From positions 186,001 through 250,000 of the forward strand of contig NZ_JAPDGS010000003.1 in the NCBI RefSeq assembly GCF_025950525.1: 64,000 bases of DNA, written 5' to 3'. The stretch is from Stagnihabitans lacustris (lineage in GTDB: Bacteria; Pseudomonadota; Alphaproteobacteria; Rhodobacterales; Rhodobacteraceae). Position numbers and translations under genes: made by a program. Under the pieces are notes generated by a model. It saw only the letters and a list, made by a program, of their open reading frames with translations. It searched no databases and had not been told where the DNA came from. Position 1 is the first letter of the stretch; each line of letters starts with the position of its first letter. This document shows, piece by piece, positions 61,868-64,000 of the stretch.

Positions 61868-62653
61868 ATGGGAATCGAGACCGACATCCTGGCCCCCGAT
61901 CACTGGGAGGCCGCCTTGGCCGCGCTGGACTGGCAGGTTGAACTTGGCGTGGCCGATTGGGTCGTCGATGATCCGGTGGACCGTTATGGCCTGCCCGAAC
62001 GGCTGACACCTGCGCCCGCCAAGGCCGCCGTCGAGCCGCCCGTTGCGACGGCCCAGGCCGATCCGGTGGCCGAAGCGCAGGCCATGGCGGCGGCCGCCCC
62101 GACGCTGGAGGCGCTGCGCGAGGCGATCACCGCTTTCCCGCATTGCGAGATCAAAAAGGGCGCGCGCAACACGGTCTTTGCCGATGGCAACCCCGCGGCC
62201 CGCGTTCTGGTCCTGGGCGAGGCGCCGGGCCGCGAAGAAGACCTGGAGGGCCGCCCCTTCGTCGGCCGCGCCGGTCAGCTGTTGGACCGGATGTTCGCCG
62301 CCATCGGCCTGTCGCGGACCGCGCCCGACCCCGAAATGGCGCTGTATATCACCAATGTCCTGCCCTGGCGTCCGCCTGGCAACCGCGACCCGGAGCCCGA
62401 AGAGATCGCCATGATGCGCCCCTTTCTCCAGCGCCATGTGGCCCTGGTCGATCCGGATTTCATCGTCCTGGTGGGCAACACGCCCTGCAAGGCGGTGCTG
62501 AACCAGACCGGCATCCTGCGCCTGCGCGGCCAATGGGCCGAGGCCTGGGGCAAGCCGGTCCTGCCCATGACGCATCCGGCCTATCTTCTTCGCCAGCCCG
62601 CCGCGAAACGCGAGGCCTGGGCCGACCTCCTCTCTTTGAAAGCCCGCCTATGA
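61868..62653 (+). CDS. Uracil-DNA glycosylase, family-4-like without complete Fe-S ligands
   Basis: A 261-residue UDG-superfamily protein. Motif A is GEAPGREED (117-125), followed by GRPFVGRAGQLLDRM; motif B is THPAYLLR (235-242). Family 4 enzymes carry four Cys for [4Fe-4S]; here only C93 and C207 are present, with K96 and M183 where CxxC and the CRPFL Cys normally lie. It probably does not hold the cluster. An extra roughly 80-residue N-terminal region is Ala-rich. It overlaps moaB by four bases. Confidence 0.88.
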   Translation: MGIETDILAPDHWEAALAALDWQVELGVADWVVDDPVDRYGLPERLTPAPAKAAVEPPVATAQADPVAEAQAMAAAAPTLEALREAITAFPHCEIKKGARNTVFADGNPAARVLVLGEAPGREEDLEGRPFVGRAGQLLDRMFAAIGLSRTAPDPEMALYITNVLPWRPPGNRDPEPEEIAMMRPFLQRHVALVDPDFIVLVGNTPCKAVLNQTGILRLRGQWAEAWGKPVLPMTHPAYLLRQPAAKREAWADLLSLKARL

Positions 62654-63192
62654 GCCGCATCGACGACACCCGCCCGTTCTTGCCCGTTCGCATTGCCGTC
62701 CTGACCGTGTCGGATACGCGCACGGCGGCGGATGATCGGTCCGGCGATACGCTGGTCGAAAGGTTGACCTCGTCGGGGCATCTGCTGGCGGCGCGGGGGA
62801 TCGTGCAGGACGACCGGGCGCTGATTGCCGACCGCTTGCGCGCTTGGGTTGCCGATCCGGAGGTGGATGTGATCCTGACCACCGGCGGCACGGGGTTGAC
62901 GGGCCGCGATGTGACGGTCGAGGCCCACCGCGATGTCTATGAAAAAGAGATCGAGGCCTTTGGCACGGTCTTTACCATGGTCTCGATGCAGAAGATCGGC
63001 ACCTCGGCGGTGCAGTCGCGTGCGACGGGGGGTGTGGCGGGCGGGACCTATCTGTTCGCTCTGCCCGGAAGTCCCGGAGGGTGCCGCGACGCCTGGGACG
63101 AGATCCTGAAATGGCAGCTGGATTACCGCCACCGGCCCTGCAACTTTGTCGAAATCATGCCACGCCTGGACGAACATCTGCGCCGCAAGTAA
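62650..63192 (+). CDS. moaB: Molybdopterin adenylyltransferase-type protein MoaB
   Basis: A 180-residue MoaB/MogA-fold protein. The signature LTTGGTGLTGRDVTVEAH and the N-terminal IAVLTVSDTRTAADDRSG are both present, as is ALPGSPGGCRDAW. MoaB/Mog adenylates molybdopterin before Mo insertion, though MoaB of some bacteria is inactive. Coupled to the glycosylase gene by ATGA. Confidence 0.94.
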   Translation: MSRIDDTRPFLPVRIAVLTVSDTRTAADDRSGDTLVERLTSSGHLLAARGIVQDDRALIADRLRAWVADPEVDVILTTGGTGLTGRDVTVEAHRDVYEKEIEAFGTVFTMVSMQKIGTSAVQSRATGGVAGGTYLFALPGSPGGCRDAWDEILKWQLDYRHRPCNFVEIMPRLDEHLRRK

Positions 63193-63267
63193 CGGAATTT
63201 GCGCTGGATCAAGGTTTTGCCGGCCAAGGCGCGCCATCAGGGGGGCAACCCTTCATGGAGTGGCAAG

Positions 63268-63609
63268 ATGTTTGAACGAATCAAGGCGATCATGGAACGC
63301 TGGGGCGAGCTGAAAGAGGTCGACCGGCTGTCGGAACACGAGCTTGACGACCTTGGCATGACGCGCGAACAGCTGCGGGCCTTCGTGCAGATGCCGCATG
63401 ATGTCGGCGACCGGGTCCGCCACATGGGCGCGATCTTTGGTCTGTCCGCCGAAGATCTGCAGGCCAATCACGAACAATGGCTTGATATCCTCTCTACCTG
63501 CGCCCAGTGCAAGCATCGCGGCGAATGTTCGCATGCCTTGGCCAAGCGCGGAACGCAGCCCGACGAAGTGGGCTTTTGCCTGAACGCCGGGACTTTCGCA
63601 GCCGCCTGA
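63268..63609 (+). CDS. DUF6455-like protein with Cys motif
   Basis: A 113-residue soluble protein. N-terminal helices (MFERIKAIMERWGEL, LSEHELDDLGMTREQLRAFV) resemble DUF1127-like segments; the C-terminal CAQCKHRGEC...FCLN has the four-Cys pattern I associate with DUF6455, which may bind metal or a cluster. Function unknown. It is followed by a nine-base-stem hairpin. Confidence 0.72.
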   Translation: MFERIKAIMERWGELKEVDRLSEHELDDLGMTREQLRAFVQMPHDVGDRVRHMGAIFGLSAEDLQANHEQWLDILSTCAQCKHRGECSHALAKRGTQPDEVGFCLNAGTFAAA

Positions 63610-63612
63610 GGG

Positions 63613-63635
63613 GGCTCCGGGTCACGCCCGGAGCC
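63613..63635. terminator. Hairpin between convergent genes
   Basis: GGCTCCGGG-TCACG-CCCGGAGCC is a perfect nine-base stem between the DUF6455-like and GH3 genes. No T run follows on either strand, so a terminator role is likely but not certain. Confidence 0.55.
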
Positions 63636-63649
63636 TGTGCGCTGTGGGT

Positions 63650-64000
63650 TTACACCGGCAGGCGGCTGGCGCCCATCGTGATCGTCGCCGTGTGACGCAG
63701 ATCGGCGGCGGAAAAGCCGGTCTGCACGGTGAACTCTCCGGCCTCGACGACCCAGCCGTCCTGCCAGAAGGCAAAGGCGCGCGGGGCGAGGTCCAGCGTG
63801 ATCCTGCGGCTTTCACCCGGGTCCAGCCAGAGTTTCGCGAATGATTTCAGCTCTTTGGCGGGACGCGGGACCGAGGCTTGCGGATCGCCGACATAGACCT
63901 GAACCACCGTGGCCCCCCGCCGCGCGCCGGTATTGGTGACGGTCGTCGTCACCGAGGCGCGCCCATTGCCCGCCGCGACCACCGTGTCGCTTAGGTCAAA
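63650..64000 (-). CDS. Glycoside hydrolase family 3 protein, C-terminal end
   Basis: The last 116 codons of a gene that continues past the right edge. The visible part is the fibronectin-III-like domain that ends GH3 beta-glucosidases (VTNTGARRGATVVQVYVGDP, PAKELKSFAKLWLDPGES, TLDLAPRAFAFW). The catalytic domains are outside the window, so substrate cannot be judged. Confidence 0.85.
   Translation of the reverse strand, partial: FDLSDTVVAAGNGRASVTTTVTNTGARRGATVVQVYVGDPQASVPRPAKELKSFAKLWLDPGESRRITLDLAPRAFAFWQDGWVVEAGEFTVQTGFSAADLRHTATITMGASRLPV

Overview
The window is chromosomal DNA of a high-G+C alphaproteobacterium, most likely a member of the Rhodobacteraceae/Paracoccaceae. This is suggested by dense, translationally coupled genes (many ATGA/GTGA overlaps), a CcrM-type GANTC methylase, a Mic60-hemY heme cluster, an alphaproteobacterial SOS box (GTTC-N7-GTTC) before imuB, a short bacterial SRP RNA, and an intergenic inverted-repeat family. 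No rRNA, tRNA, CRISPR array, prophage or insertion sequence is visible. Both edges cut genes: an EVE-domain protein on the left and a GH3 beta-glucosidase on the right.

Layout. 0-8.6 kb: tsaD-gpsA-YciI-EVE on the minus strand face hemD-Mic60-hemY and a glycosyltransferase-like gene, followed by a BNR-repeat protein and nudC. 8.8-13 kb: a 5'-nucleotidase/CpdB-like enzyme, a HAD phosphatase, the SRP RNA and rsgA. 13-24.5 kb: metabolic genes (kynureninase-like plus PcaF thiolase, PmbA, CysQ-like, an MFS exporter, GMC oxidoreductase-Dabb-glycerate kinase) ending in an orphan imuB. 24.6-30.6 kb: cytochrome c', glutathione-dependent formaldehyde dehydrogenase, a YbaK deacylase, a NYN-LOTUS protein, a membrane winged-helix regulator with a small secreted partner, and rnhB. 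30.7-43.3 kb: ccrM, alkB, mutY, dciA-like, a DsbA-like thioredoxin, a CoA-transferase, an OmpA/BON envelope protein, ubiA, rsmE, gshA and a DUF6985 gene. 43.4-54.6 kb: an accessory catabolic block with a LysR/MttB pair, a six-gene carbohydrate operon (isomerase, ABC importer, RpiR, ribokinase) and a DeoR/GlpD pair. 54.6-58.4 kb: a two-component system enclosing a cysteine-free molybdopterin-fold secreted protein. 58.4-64 kb: plsY, a pseudo-dihydroorotase, pyrB, a uracil-DNA glycosylase, moaB and a DUF6455 gene.

How the genes work together. Much of the window is housekeeping (heme, tRNA t6A, phospholipid via gpsA/plsY, pyrimidine, ubiquinone, glutathione, DNA repair). The most distinctive signals are: (1) an identical TTTCG-N8-CGAA motif on both sides of the DeoR gene, upstream of glpD and of the sugar operon; (2) a ccrM promoter carrying a CtrA-like half-site pair and two GANTC sites; (3) a pyrB-linked dihydroorotase homologue without its metal ligands; (4) a sulfite-oxidase-fold protein without any cysteine between a response regulator and a hybrid kinase; (5) a uracil-DNA glycosylase lacking most Fe-S cysteines; and (6) a hairpin-rich repeat family that mostly sits between convergent genes. 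All assignments come from reading the sequence; no database search was run.
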